From assembly GCA_949825045.1 (NCBI GenBank), contig OX463824.1, positions 25,280,501 to 25,344,500 on the forward strand: 64,000 nucleotides of DNA. Reading direction: 5' to 3'. The notes beneath the pieces are model-generated. The model had not been told where the DNA came from, did not search any database, and worked only from the letters and a program-made list of their open reading frames with translations. The position numbers were made by a program, and so were the translations under genes. The stretch's first letter is position 1. Every line of letters begins with the position of its first letter. Shown here piece after piece: positions 1-10,643 of the stretch. The DNA is from Argyresthia goedartella. Taxonomy: Eukaryota; Arthropoda; Insecta; Lepidoptera; Argyresthiidae.

Positions 1-1204
1 GGTCTAGTTGTGATTTTGTTTTCCCGTTAGACCATGTGGCCCGACATGACTTGCGAGCCCAGGTGGTTTCTATTTTTAAGTTTTCGCGGGAACAGATATC
101 CATTAGCATTTCTCCGATGATATTTGATGATTTGTGTAGGAGATTTGTTCCTATAATTCCCTTTTTCCTGTATTCCTTTGTATCGCCTAGTCCGATATGC
201 GCGTTAAAGTCACCTAGCATTAATATTTTGGCTTTGTTTGGTTTCTTTTGAATAATCTTTATAAGTTGCGAAAACGCTGCGGTTGCTCTCGTGGAAGAGC
301 TGGGGATATGTGCGTTTATTACATATAGTGTATTAGTGGCCGATGTTATTGTTGCTGCCATGGTTTCCAGGTCGCGATTTATATTGTGGACCGTTATGTT
401 CAGGTCCTTTCTAATTAGTATAGCTAAGCCACAGTGTGCGATGCTGGTTGTGCCTGATAGATACCAGAGATAGTGTTTTGACACGTATGTCCCCGATGTC
501 ATGTTTGTTTCCTGTATACAGGCTATATGTATGTTTCTGTTTGTCAATTCAGCATCAATGTTGAGTCTCTTAGGTATTTCGGCGCATCCTCTAACGTTCC
601 AAGTAGCAATGCGCATACGCTCGCATGTGACTTTTGGTTTATATATGGGGCTGTGTCGTGTCATCGTATATCCGGTGTTGTCAGGGATGTCATCTATTGA
701 TGTTGTGGTTGACCCTGAGGAGGTCATGGGTGTTGCCTTAAGTATTGGGGAAGGTATGTTGTTATCAGTTTGGCTGTCGGTTGCTAGATTCGTGGGTAAA
801 TTTTGTGATTCAAGCAAGTATACGCTGTCGTAGTGGTTTCCTGTGAAGTTGAGGTTGATAGATCCCACTGCATCCGCGGGATTCTTGGGCCTGTATGTGA
901 GCGATGGTGTATTTTGCTGCTGGATTGTTACGTTAATTAGAAAGTATTCGGCGGCTGCTATTACAATCTCCTCTCCAGCCCAAGTGCCGTAATTGCGCAG
1001 ATTTTTAATGTAGTCATTGAGGGTTTCTTCAGGCTCGGCGATTGCAAACTTTATGTTCTGTTCATCGCAGTTTTCTTCTACATATTTAACTAGGTCCTTA
1101 CGAATGTGGGTGTGGTCGAGTGTTAATTGATATAGGTGATTAATTTGGTCAGCAATTGCGTGGAATAGGCAGTTACCATCTCTCGGCATTGATAAGGCTT
1201 TCAT
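1..1204 (-). CDS. Non-LTR retrotransposon ORF, OTU protease fused to EEP endonuclease (partial)
   Basis: An unbroken minus-strand frame of about 401 codons begins at the ATG at 1204, shortly after an in-frame stop near 1236, and runs off the left edge. Residues 6-134 look like an OTU-family cysteine protease: MPRDGNCLF supplies Asp9 and Cys12, W75-AGEE lies in the middle, and GNHYDSVY supplies His124. A linker of about 60 residues rich in Ser, Thr and Pro follows. From residue 197 there is an EEP endonuclease of non-LTR retrotransposons: ATWNVRG (Asn203), ACIQET (Glu232), INAHIP and GDFNAH (Asp332, Asn334), then TWSNGKTKSQLD at the edge. EEP domains nick target DNA for target-primed reverse transcription; the reverse transcriptase should lie beyond the window. 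The endonuclease reads most like RTE-type elements, but the clade is uncertain. The OTU domain may process the polyprotein or remove ubiquitin; that role is inferred. Confidence 0.85.
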   Translation of the reverse strand, partial: MKALSMPRDGNCLFHAIADQINHLYQLTLDHTHIRKDLVKYVEENCDEQNIKFAIAEPEETLNDYIKNLRNYGTWAGEEIVIAAAEYFLINVTIQQQNTPSLTYRPKNPADAVGSINLNFTGNHYDSVYLLESQNLPTNLATDSQTDNNIPSPILKATPMTSSGSTTTSIDDIPDNTGYTMTRHSPIYKPKVTCERMRIATWNVRGCAEIPKRLNIDAELTNRNIHIACIQETNMTSGTYVSKHYLWYLSGTTSIAHCGLAILIRKDLNITVHNINRDLETMAATITSATNTLYVINAHIPSSSTRATAAFSQLIKIIQKKPNKAKILMLGDFNAHIGLGDTKEYRKKGIIGTNLLHKSSNIIGEMLMDICSRENLKIETTWARKSCRATWSNGKTKSQLD

Positions 1205-2993
1205 CTTTTTGGAATGTTGTTGAAAGAAAGAACTTGATTAATTTGAACTACCTACGTACCTATTGTTTATGGTACGGGTTGTGGCTGTCAAAGTTTGTGC
1301 GTATCTTTGCGCACTTATTCTCGGTATTTTCTAAGAGAATTGGAGGCTGGGCCTGGAAGCTTTAAAATAGGCGTGAGAGAGACCCGCTTAGGACAAAGAG
1401 TCTTTGATTTTATTTTGTTATTGTTCGTCAGCTGCCTTTCGTTAATTGCCGGTTTTCTGCAAGATGGTAAAATGATCCTTTTATGATGTGCAAGTGTTGG
1501 CTTTTACTCGCTATTTCTCAGAATATGCAGTAGGCTTGCATTATTGTTTATTTTATTTTGTAACAGGTCAAGATGGGCTGGTTGGACCGGATGGTGGCAA
1601 ATAGTTTAGTTTTGTTTTATTGTGCTTGGGTAGGTTCCTGCCTAGTTTTGTATTTTCATATACCTATCACCTACCTATTTGTACGGGACTAAGCCTATGG
1701 AATAGTTTAGAGTTGGCGTAGTAATTTGGGGCGAGAGCGGTATCTGTTTATGAAATGGTAACCAGCATTACGAAGGATGTTACCTGCCAGATATAAAGTT
1801 AGTTTTGCTGTTTGATCTGATACAGGGCTATCTTAATCGGAGCAATCTCACCAGGTTGTTGCTCAGCTAGTGATACTCTCTGCACTGATATCACCTACTT
1901 CAGTTCACTTCCTTAGTGCGTAGTAGTGAGGTCCGTGACACGGGTCGAGGTTCAGTCCCTGTGCAAGGCCCTATTGTTTATTGCTCGTTGGAATTCGTTA
2001 TTTCTTAGCTCGTTGTCCAGAGAGGGGCTTGTTGCACAAAAAAAAAAAAGACATATTTGCTTCGCCGTTTTGCAGCTGTGTTAGTTTGAGGAATGTTTTT
2101 TTGGCGTAATTTATCTCTTTTGTTTAACTTTTTCTGTCCGGTATTGTTTGGGTTTTAGTGTCCTTATTCACGTGCCTGCAGGAAGTGCATGAAAGGGCCT
2201 GCCTCCTGGCGTGGGATGACACCACGACTCGTTGCGCAACTCTAGTTTCTATTGACTTAGTATTTATGATGATGTATCAAGCACCACGAATGTCTGTGAT
2301 GAAATGAAATAAGCCTGTTTCCCAGGTTGTTGCTGTTGAGAGAGCTTAATTTTATGGGTTAGATTCACTTAAGAAATACCTTAAATAATGAAGATTCTAC
2401 GTCCTATGTAATCATTTGTGTGTCCGGAGAAAGCAATTCATTGATAAGGTTAGGTTACTGCTGAGGAGATATCCCAGTGTCATGACACACCTAATGTGCT
2501 GGATAGGGTCGGTTAATACTCCAGGATAACGGCGTGTCGTTAGAGAGTACTGTTATGTATTGCGTGAGACGTAAACTCGGGGTCTCTTCTAGTAGATTCG
2601 TCTGTGGAGATAAATATTGGTTGCATGCGTTAGGACACTGAATAGGAACGGGCTCACCAGGCAATATTCGTTGAGTTGTCTCAGCTATGTGCACCTATTG
2701 ACGTACACAATATTGTACACGTATTGTCACAGCAGCGTGGCGTAGCCTATTATCTGGTAGGGCGCAGCTCAGAACCTATCTAATTCACACTTTATGCACT
2801 CTACTTTCATACTTGTAGCTATATTAGACACTCTCATATCATCTCGCTGATACAAAATCTCCGAAACGCGAGAAACCAGAGACAGAACAAAGGCGCGCGC
2901 CGGGTTGTAAACTATTGTTTGTTTAAATGCGTTTGCAAGATGTCGGAGGTCTATAGACACGTCCGTTCGGTCCGGCAACACAAACGCCACTCT
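1205..2993. other. No gene seen; probable upstream part of the OTU LINE plus unassigned DNA
   Basis: No convincing reading frame is visible on either strand. The part nearest 1205 would be the 5' region of the minus-strand OTU LINE, but I cannot place its 5' end. A tRNA-B-box-like string (GGTTCAGTCCC, near 1951) is present without a recognisable A box partner, so it is not called as a tRNA or SINE. Confidence 0.4.
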
Positions 2994-3962
2994 CTGATTT
3001 CTTAATATTCACTAATAATAAGAAAACTACTTCAGACATAAAAGAAAAATTGATGAAGGAACTCTGCATGAAAGACCTTGGTGAGATGAAGCATTGCATT
3101 GGTATAAATATAAATAGAAATCGTGAGGCAGGTGTGATCATGATGGACCAAGAGAAATACATCAACCTGATGTTGGAACGGTTTGGTATGTCTGATTGCA
3201 AACCAGTTCGCACTCCGATAGAAGTGAATGCTAAATTTGAAAAGAATCCTGAAGACACAGATAATACCTTTCCATACAGGGAGGCGGTTGGATGTCTTAT
3301 TTATCTGGCACATGTTACACGACCGGACATAAGCTTTGCAGTGAATAAGTTAAGTCAGTACTGCAATTGTCCAGGAAATCAACATTGGCTTGGAGTGAAA
3401 AGGGTCATGAGATACCTTCAAGGAACGAAGAACCTAAAGCTATGTTATGTCAAAGAGGACTCGAAAGGAATTATTGGTTATTGCGATGCGGACTGGGCCA
3501 GTGATCCGTTGGATAGAAGATCGTGCACAGGTTACGTTTTTCTGTTTCAGAATGGATGTATTTCGTGGAACTCTTGCAAGCAACAGACAGTAGCACTTTC
3601 GACAGCGGAATCGGAATACATGGCGATGGCTTCAGCCACCCGGGAAGCTCTTTGGCTGCAGCAACTGCAGGCTGAACTAGGCCAAAGCGATGATGGTGCT
3701 CTTACCATACATTGCGACAACCAGAGTCGTCCAGAGTGCAATTCGATTGGCAACTACCGACTGTTACAAACCGAAGACTAAGCATATAGACATTCGTCTG
3801 CATTTTCTCAGATAGTGTGTTGTTAAATCTAAAGTCAAATTTGTGTTTGTGAACGGGTGCAATATGGTGGCTGATAATTTAATAAAGGGAACTTCTCTTG
3901 TGAAGCATGTGTACTGCGGCGGTAAAATGGGTTTGCGTTCTGTAGGGAGTGTTGGACATTAA
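2994..3962 (+). pseudogene. Copia pol fragment: RT C-terminus and RNase H, frameshifted
   Basis: The longest open piece (3050-3781) reads through MKDLGEMKHCIGI, DQEKYI and RFGMSDCKPVRTP of the RT thumb. RNase H follows, with YCDADWASD, the TVALSTAESEYMA stretch and HCDNQS. Just after HCDNQS (about 3727) the frame slips. In the neighbouring frame the protein continues as KTKHIDIRLHFLR, meets one TAG stop, then NMVADNLIKGTSLVKH, and ends at TAA 3960-3962. One frameshift and one nonsense codon therefore break it. RNase H active-site acidic residues are still visible. The family assignment rests on motif order; the copy is dead. Confidence 0.88.
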
Positions 3963-4110
3963 GAACGCAACCTTCTTGTTAGGCTTATTGTCTTAGCAAC
4001 CATATGTGACAGGTTTGTTGACTTCAATACAAAGAATACGTTTGTGCTTTACGTTCACGTTTTATTTCAACTCTTATTATCTTCCAAATCTATCACCAAG
4101 TCACACAACA
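3950..4110 (+). repeat. Probable copia 3' LTR (161 bp)
   Basis: The segment starts TGTTGG and ends CACAACA, giving a 5-bp terminal inverted repeat TGTTG/CAACA. It lies exactly where the pol frame stops. The length is short but plausible for copia. No 5' LTR is present to confirm the boundary. Confidence 0.6.
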
Positions 4111-4915
4111 TTAACTATAATCATAAAGAAATCGTAGTAAGGAACCTTAGACTTGGCACGACTTTGTCTAGATTTAATTACTTTTTAGATATAAACAAGC
4201 AGCTCCCTCGAGACTTGACTAGTTTTTTACAGAATGTTTTTGGTGGGATTTCACTTCTTTTTGTAGAAACATGTGCATATTGATTTATTTTATTAGATTT
4301 TCGGGAGATATCCGGGAGTTATGAAAACGGTATACACCGAATCTATACCAAGAGAAAACCAAGCTCTTGTGTTTTCTAATCAGGGTCACTAGGTACTCCA
4401 GATCTTCGATTATCCTAGTTTTTATAGTTTTCCCTTTATGTGGCCCTTAAACCCTAACTCTGTACCAAATTTCAGCTCTATGGGTTTATAGGAAGTATAA
4501 GTTTTCTGATGATCATGAGTGAGTGAGTGAGTGTCATAAATGCGAAACTTTGCTTTCGCTTAACTTCGGAACTACATGACCTACAGACTTGAAATTTTGG
4601 ATTTTAATTATGTGATTATAGCTTACTGGATGACGAAAATTTCTGCGTTATGGTCTTATCCAGAGGTTCCCAAATAGAGCCCTGAAAATGCGGCGAAATG
4701 GTTCCAGTAAAGGATGGTACGGCAGTGTTTGCTTCGCGCTCGACTTGGCGGGGGCACTGCCGTGCCCCCCGATTTAGACCGGTCCTGTTTGATGGTGTTC
4801 AAGATTTGAGAAGTGCTCTTTTAGGGGATACCTAGTCCGTGAAAAGGTCCCCGTTACTCCAGGCGGAAAGACCCGCAGTGTGAGAGGGACGGAATTGGGG
4901 GAAAAATGACATTAC
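4111..4915. other. No gene; short repeat debris and GAGT microsatellite
   Basis: There is no coding signal. A short (GAGT)n tract lies near 4519-4534. A GC-rich stretch (about 4725-4785) with the palindromic string GGGGGCACTGCCGTGCCCCCC stem is part of an interspersed repeat of unknown class. Confidence 0.5.
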
Positions 4916-5255
4916 GCAGCGCCAAATCACGGAAAATTTGTTTAAAAATAAACTACCCTATTTTGTTAAAAATATGTTCAAGGAGAGTTTACAAATACAT
5001 AATATCCACACTTTGAACGCAGCTCCACAATAAAATTAGGTAGGATTTCAGAATTACAGGAAAAAAAAAATTAGAGGTCTTTTCGTAATTTAATTTTATC
5101 GAGAAAATTTCATCCAATCGCGTTTTCCTTAAGTGAGAATCTTAATAAAATACTCAATCAACGTTAACCCAAAAATCAAAATTGGAGATGACTTCATGGT
5201 GGAGTAAATAGATTCGAAAAAAACGTCAATTTTTTTTCGTATCGCCTTAACAAAG
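4916..5255 (+). repeat. Interspersed repeat D, copy 1
   Basis: This segment is clearly homologous along its length to 57588-57892. Shared strings include AAGGAGAGTTTA, ACATAATATCCACA, TTTGAACGCA, TAGAGGTCTTTTC and GGAGTAAAT.GATTCGAAAAAAA, followed by TTTTCGTATC.CCTTAAC. This copy is uninterrupted; the other holds an inserted repeat. No coding potential is seen and the element class is unknown. Confidence 0.75.
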
Positions 5256-5601
5256 AAGTCCAAAAACAACTGGAATATAAACAGGTAGAGCTGGGAGAGT
5301 CATTTTATTATCAGGCTCAACCTATAGTGTAGACTTGGCTATGAGTAGGACTGTGTGGGTACGAAGTAGTTTCTTGAGTGATGCTCAATATAAGGTATAT
5401 GTACATATAGTACATAGTAAATAATAACTCGTAACTCTATTTTAATTACAAACAAGACAAGGTTGGTATTTTAGTTCGTTTCATTGGCGATAATTAAATT
5501 AGATTATTTTAATATAACCTAATTAATAAGCAACTCTCGGCAAAATCTAAGAAAATTTGAGAAGGTTTGAAGTTAAATCACTTTCGGCATTTTAATGATT
5601 T

Positions 5602-6041
5602 AGCTACACACGTATCATAAACCCTCTTTACTGCGTCCAAAAACCACACGTTACGACCAGCATAATGATAAACTTCTTGGTAAACTAATTTCTTATCTGA
5701 TTTTTGGTAAATTATGACCATAATGTACCAAAATTTGTGAAATTATGTCATTCAAATTTAGAGCGCCGACGCCCACCTGCTTGCCGCCCCTAGTTTGTCT
5801 GTGAAGTTGGTATTGCTGAACAAGTTAAACAACTGCAGAGCAATGATCAATGCCACAATGCCGGTCGAACATGCGTTTCCTGAACACATCAAAGTGAGCT
5901 TATGATATTTGTGTAGATAAACTAGCGTATGTACTGCTACTCGCGAGTGATATTATTATGAAACTCGCCTATGACTCGTGTCATCAATCCACTCTCGAGT
6001 TTTAATGCCCTCCATTATGTAGCAGTCACATAAACTACTAT
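5602..6041 (+). repeat. Palindrome-rich interspersed repeat P, copy 1
   Basis: This is one of four copies in the window (also 21548-21938, 48268-48704 and 48705-49164). Each begins CTACACAC.TATCATAA.CCCTCTTT. Each has a central inverted repeat around ATTATGACCATAAT, a conserved 45-residue reading frame (here 5765-5905, ending IKVSL and TGA), and a terminal imperfect hairpin with TTAATGCC and CTCGAG in its arms. The left end is inverted relative to AAAG.GAGCTTATGATAT..GTGTAGAT near 5890-5920. Element class is unknown; it behaves like a MITE or compound foldback. Confidence 0.7.
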
Positions 6042-6767
6042 AAAAATTCGTCTACCAGCCACTTCTCTCTCAACCGGAAGGAGAAACAAGGACAACAGCT
6101 TCTCTTACGGAATTATAGAAAATGTTTTTCCAAGCTGCAAACTTTTCCCGATTGAAAGCTTTTAGCGATTGTTTACCTTCGAAGCTTTGAACAAAGCTGC
6201 TTACTTAGATATAGGTATGCAGTTGCTGAATGTGGGGTGAAAGTTGATTATTTATTTCGCACCGAAAAAGATTAGCAGGAGGTAATATTACCACGAGGCG
6301 TGAAAGAAAAAATGCTCTGTAGGTGGCATATTAGACTTCTAACTCACAAAGAGTTTATATAAAATTGCGATTACGTGGTAAAAACGAATTAGAATTAATG
6401 TAGGTTGTAAACGGTGTTCAAGCCCCTCAGAATTTTTTAGTAATTTTACGTGCCGTTTTTAGTACTTACTCGTACACCACGTTTCAACGGGTCAACTTGT
6501 AGGGTCTCAGCCACGCTAATTGTAGCAAGTAATTACGTGAAATGTCGTAATCATTGGGAAAGCCCACAATGTTGTCAGGCGTTTGCACAACTTTAAAGAA
6601 AATGCTGGCAATTTGCGAACACTTTCCCTACTTCCTAGTTCACATTCTTGTGCTTGTCTGACGGCTGGACAACTCAAGCCACCTGTGAACAAGTTAGGTA
6701 ACTGTACCCCTAAGTTAGTTAGTTACAAGGTGTAAAATGAAAGGCTAACTGAATAAACATTAGTAAG
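6042..6767. other. No gene seen
   Basis: The stretch is AT-rich and has no supported reading frame, RNA gene or recognisable repeat. Confidence 0.4.
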
Positions 6768-6972
6768 ACGACTTCTGTGGCGCTGCGTTTGTGGATCTGC
6801 CTATTATGCGAAATGTGCCGGGTTCAATCCCCGGCTGGGGATAAAGAAAAAAAGCCCAGGACTTGGATGTTTATATATGGCGCTTTTTTGGTTCCCACGA
6901 TGCAGGTTATCCTAGTGTGGGGTTAGGAGCAATTATAAGGAAGCAAGGAGTAGGTATGTGGCTGTTTACATA
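6768..6972 (+). mobile_element. SINE family 1 copy with tRNA-derived head
   Basis: The head GACGACTTCTGTGGCGCTGC resembles a tRNA A-box region and GGGTTCAATCCCC is a B box, followed by the A-rich linker and the tail CCCACGATGCAGGTTATCCTAG. It matches better-preserved copies at 14733, 36699 and, inverted, 22174. The tail runs into the maT mariner, whose TA target lies at 6971-6972, so the mariner inserted into this SINE afterwards. Confidence 0.75.
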
Positions 6973-8281
6973 CACAGTCAGGTCATAAGTTCTGTCACAC
7001 AATAAAAACTTTTGAATTTAGAACGCTGGCCACAAAAAAGTTTATTGAATTCGAATTTCGAATTTTTCATGAAAATAAAAATGTGTACTTTTTAGAATTT
7101 TCCTCATTTTTAAATATGAAGTGGACACTTAAAAAAGACCGTGTCGCAGTTATTGCGTTGCATCATTGCGGTTACGCGCCAATTCAGATTTTCGACTTAC
7201 TGAAAAATCTGAATATAACCAAAAGATTCGTTTATCGTACCATAAAACGATACAATGAAGACTCTAGTGTAGATGACAGGTCAAGAAGTAGTCGCCCTCG
7301 CTCTGTTAGGACTCCAGCAGTGATAAAAGCTGTGAAGGCGCGAATTCAAAGAAATCCCATACGTAAGCAGAAACTGTTGGCCCTTCAGATGGGGTTAAGC
7401 AGGACCACGGTGAAAAGGGTGTTAAATGAAGACTTAGGGCTTAGGGCATATCGAAGAAAAACAGGACATCGTTTGGACGCTCGTTTAATGGACCTGAGAC
7501 TGAAGAGATGCCGCGCTTTGTTGAAGCGGTACGCGGGAAAAAAGCATCGGGAAATTATTTTTTCGGATGAAAAAATTTTCACCGTGGAAGAGAGCTACAA
7601 CAAACAAAATGATAAGGTGTACGCACACAGCAGTGAAGAAGCGAGCAACCGTATTCCGCGTGTCCAACGAGGTCATTTTCCATCCTCGCTCATGGTTTGG
7701 TTGGGAGTCTCTTATTGGGGCTTAACTGAGGTACATTTTTGTGAGAAAGGCGTAAAAACGAATGCAGTTGTGTATCAAAATACAGTCCTCAAGAACCTTG
7801 TGGAACCTGTTTCTCATACCATGTTTAATAACAGGCACTGGGTATTCCAACAAGATTCTGCGCCAGCTCATAGAGCGAAAAGCACACAAGACTGGCTGGC
7901 GGCGCGTGAAATCGACTTCATCCGGCACGAAGACTGGCCCTCCTCCAGTCCAGATTTGAGTCCGTTAGATTACAAGATATGGCAACACTTGGAGGAAAAG
8001 GCCTGCTCAAAGCCTCATCCTGATTTGGAGTCACTCAAGGCATCCTTGATTAAGGCAGCCGCCGATATTGACATGGACCTCGTTCGTGCTGCGATAGACG
8101 ATTGGCCGCGCAGAATAAAGGTCTGTATTCAAAATCGCGGGGGTCATTTTGAATAAACTTTATTACCATAAGAATCTATGTTTTATTAAGTTCATTTTGC
8201 TATATAAATGTTTACATAAATAATAAACATGTCTAAATTATTTCATATTGCACATGTGACAGAACTTATGACCTGACTATG
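6973..8281 (+). mobile_element. Complete maT-type mariner transposon (1309 bp)
   Basis: A DNA transposon is bounded by TA dinucleotides (6971-6972 and 8282-8283). It has 27-bp terminal inverted repeats that differ at one position (CAC versus CAT at the outer end) and share the core AGTCAGGTCATAAGTTCTGT. It encloses one uninterrupted transposase gene. Such elements move by cut and paste into TA sites. The near-identical ends and intact gene suggest recent activity. Confidence 0.92.
7116..8156 (+). CDS. maT-family (Tc1/mariner superfamily, DD37D) transposase
   Basis: This 346-residue transposase cuts and rejoins the element at TA sites in the nucleus. I start it at ATG 7116 (MKWTLKKDRVAVIALHH); the frame upstream of this only has a GTG. 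Residues about 1-110 hold two helix-turn-helix DNA-binding segments (CGYAPIQIFDLL, then MGLSRTTVKRVLNE). The catalytic domain shows FSDEKIFTVE for the first Asp, VFQQDSAPAH for the second, and SPDLSPLDYKIWQ for the third Asp. There are 37 residues between the second and third Asp, the maT (DD37D) spacing rather than DD34D of classical mariners or DD34E of Tc1. Length is normal, with no stop or frameshift. The protein ends GGHFE just before the right inverted repeat. It appears potentially active. Confidence 0.93.
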   Translation: MKWTLKKDRVAVIALHHCGYAPIQIFDLLKNLNITKRFVYRTIKRYNEDSSVDDRSRSSRPRSVRTPAVIKAVKARIQRNPIRKQKLLALQMGLSRTTVKRVLNEDLGLRAYRRKTGHRLDARLMDLRLKRCRALLKRYAGKKHREIIFSDEKIFTVEESYNKQNDKVYAHSSEEASNRIPRVQRGHFPSSLMVWLGVSYWGLTEVHFCEKGVKTNAVVYQNTVLKNLVEPVSHTMFNNRHWVFQQDSAPAHRAKSTQDWLAAREIDFIRHEDWPSSSPDLSPLDYKIWQHLEEKACSKPHPDLESLKASLIKAAADIDMDLVRAAIDDWPRRIKVCIQNRGGHFE

Positions 8282-8529
8282 TATATAGTTCACTTAGGAG
8301 GTACCTACCTTCATTGCTTAAATAAAGCTCGGAAGGTGTATGAATTGCTTTGACTCAATGGTGAACTTAACGAATCCTTTTGAGAGCATGTTCTTTTAAA
8401 AAAATACACTGGTCAACCTTGTTTTTTTTTGCGGAGATGTTATGTCAGATTTAGGATATATCTAGTGCGCTGATTACGTGAAAAAGACTTGTTTCTTTCT
8501 AACCGCTTTGTTTTTTATTTAACATAACA

Positions 8530-8720
8530 TAACATCGCGTCACGCCTTTCCCCGTACGGTATCTGAGGCACAGTTATGCCCACTTTTAGCCAGCGATTCA
8601 ATACTCCATTTTGCGTGACAGGGGGCTGGCCCATCGCCGCAGATCGAGATTGATGGTTTCCTCACGATGTTTATTCGTAATGCTGGCATGATTTCACGGA
8701 GAAGCACCCGTGGCAAGCGG
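8530..8720 (+). repeat. Interspersed repeat E fragment
   Basis: The strings CGCGTCACGCCTTTCCCC, CTCCATTTTGCGTGACAG and GGTTTCCTCACGATGTTT recur at about 30690-30795 and 33150-33200, and more weakly near 47800-47850. No reading frame is seen; it is probably the non-coding end of a LINE or a SINE body. Confidence 0.5.
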
Positions 8721-8839
8721 TACTGGCATATCGGAAATGATCGGGCGGGTTCAGCAACATCTGGCTGAGACAGGAATTGGATGGGTGCCCGTCTCTATGT
8801 GCCATTTGTTTCGGTCGCTTCCATGTTCTGTGTTTTGGA

Positions 8840-9062
8840 TGGCACGTTAAGCAGGAGGTCCCTGCTCACTATCACTGCTCGGTGGTAGTAGTCGCAAAGA
8901 TCAGTCAGAGACCCCAATAGGGTAATTTTAAAACTTCTGACAGTCGGGTTGTCTGTTGCAATGCACTGATCCAGCACTGGTGCAGTAGGGTTCAATGTTA
9001 CTCGAATACGTGCAAAGACGCCTGTGCCCTATGTGGGCACATTAATGGGCTAACATTTATAA
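8840..9062 (+). repeat. Diverged SINE family 2-like fragment
   Basis: This piece resembles the body and tail of SINE family 2. It has GGCACGTTAAGC, the GGTGGTAGTAG string, and the end GCCTGTGCCC…GGGCACATTAATGGGCTAACATTTAT. The tRNA-like head is absent. Confidence 0.5.
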
Positions 9063-9094
9063 TTGGGGATTTGCATGAAGGTTCCAATTACACG

Positions 9095-9530
9095 ACTTAG
9101 ACTTAGAGCGCCCCGTTATCAATTATTTGCTCTACCTTCGTGCAGAACGAACCTGTTGAATTTGCCCCGTTGACTGGAGAGCCCTTCGCACCTTGAATTA
9201 TATTGCTATCGAAGTTGACATTTTAATTGCTCCCTGGCGAGATTCACGAAAAGGTTTATAATTATTTGACTAAATGACTGATTTTAATTTCATTGTGTTT
9301 GACATTTTAATTATGTCTAATGCTGAGTAGTTTGTATGCGTGTACTATTTGAATAATTTTATTAACTCATGTGAATTGTCATGTGGTGTCTATTATTATA
9401 TTCCGTAGACATTTCAACTTCATTTACTATGTTATTAACTTCTATAAGATATCGACTTGGGTTAGACACCTGTAATGATATCACGAATTGGTATGTAATA
9501 AATAAATAAATAATAAAATAAATAAAATAT
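9095..9530 (+). mobile_element. LINE 3' relic with (TAAA)n tail
   Basis: A frameshifted peptide is visible, LFALPSCRTNLLN, then FNCSLARFTKRF. It resembles the extreme C-terminus of Jockey/R1-like LINE ORF2 proteins. A 3' untranslated stretch and an A-rich (TAAA)n tail at about 9499-9530 follow. It is heavily 5'-truncated and inactive. Confidence 0.55.
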
Positions 9531-10509
9531 ATATGATTGATGAGGTAAAGATTGAAAGATCGATTTCATTCGATACACTTATAATATGAGTTATAATATT
9601 ATTCCCGGGCCATCTCACAGAGCACGAGGTCCTTGGCAATTCTCAGTCGTTTTTATATTTGTAAGCACTTTTTTTCCACTATGTGACAACTACCGCAGAT
9701 ATACAACACAGTTCTGCCATACACTATGACATATCAATGCTATTTCTTGATCCCCATTCGGAAAAATTAAACGACGCCTCCGGATCCTTTTCACACGAAA
9801 AGTTCAATAAATAATAATCTAACTGGTATTATCTTTTGAAGATGAGGGTGGTTCAGTAACCAAAGCTTTAAAAAAGAAAAAGATTTTATATTCGGAATCA
9901 GCTCACTAAAATAAATCAAAAACAATTAAAATACCGAAGGAAAAAAATGTATTCATATACTTCATATATGATTTTTGTGAATGCCAATCCGCTGCAGTAT
10001 CTGTGGTTAGAACACAGTAAACTACTACATAGTTGTAGGAGGTACCTACTTAGTATACCAAGGTTAGATAATTGTTAAAAATGATTGGTAAACTAAGCAC
10101 CGACAGTTCGTTAATTTACTGCGATTCCCGCTGTGTTTGTTTGGTGCGAGTTCCGACCAAATTGAACGCAGCATTTTTTTGTAAAAACAAAAAATATATG
10201 ACAATACTTGGGCCACATGCTTACTTACTACTTCCTGACTATGCTGGTATGCATCTGTAAATAAAGTTGTACTGTAATAAACTCTTAGTGTTTCATATTG
10301 CACATCGAATTAATATTGAAATCGAGCAGATCAAGAGATTGATAAGTAAAAAGCTAATAACAGCTTTGTATTTATTTCTTTTTTTAAATTGTCATTTTAA
10401 GACACCTTATTGGTACTTATAGATAAGATGTCATAATGTTATTGTCTTAGATTAGATTATTTTTATATAGTACATTGTAGTGTAACAAAATATGAAGAAA
10501 ATTTAGAAA
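9531..10509. other. No gene seen
   Basis: AT-rich DNA without recognisable repeat families or supported reading frames. Confidence 0.4.
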
Positions 10510-10643
10510 ATGTACAACCATCTACAGTTTCTTGGTGCTATCTTCTCTGACGGGCGTATTACCGAAGCACTGGTAGAGTTTATTGAGTTTCCTGTTCCTG
10601 AGCGAGATTCAGCCATGAATCACCACTTGAAAGGGTTGGAAAA
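10510..10643 (+). other. Weak exon candidate (45 codons before a good splice donor)
   Basis: An ATG in fair context opens 45 codons, MYNHLQFLGAIFSDGR and onward to NHHLKGLEK. The segment is richer in GC than its surroundings and ends at AAA|GTGAGT, a strong 5' splice-site consensus. I do not recognise the peptide and no partner exon was found. Chance is a real alternative. Confidence 0.2.

Larger units (their letters stand above)
2994..4110 (+). mobile_element. Truncated Ty1/copia LTR retrotransposon, 3' portion
   Basis: A 5'-truncated copia-type element begins abruptly inside the reverse transcriptase YVDD region (SDFLIFTNN remains). It continues through RNase H and ends in a short 3' LTR. 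Gag, protease, integrase, the 5' half of RT and the 5' LTR are missing, so the copy cannot move by itself. The end of the pol frame overlaps the first 13 bases of the LTR, as is common in copia elements. Confidence 0.88.

Noticed and set aside
36..833. Plus-strand open frames of 60-110 codons
   Set aside because: They are antisense shadows of the minus-strand OTU-endonuclease frame, which has clear family motifs.
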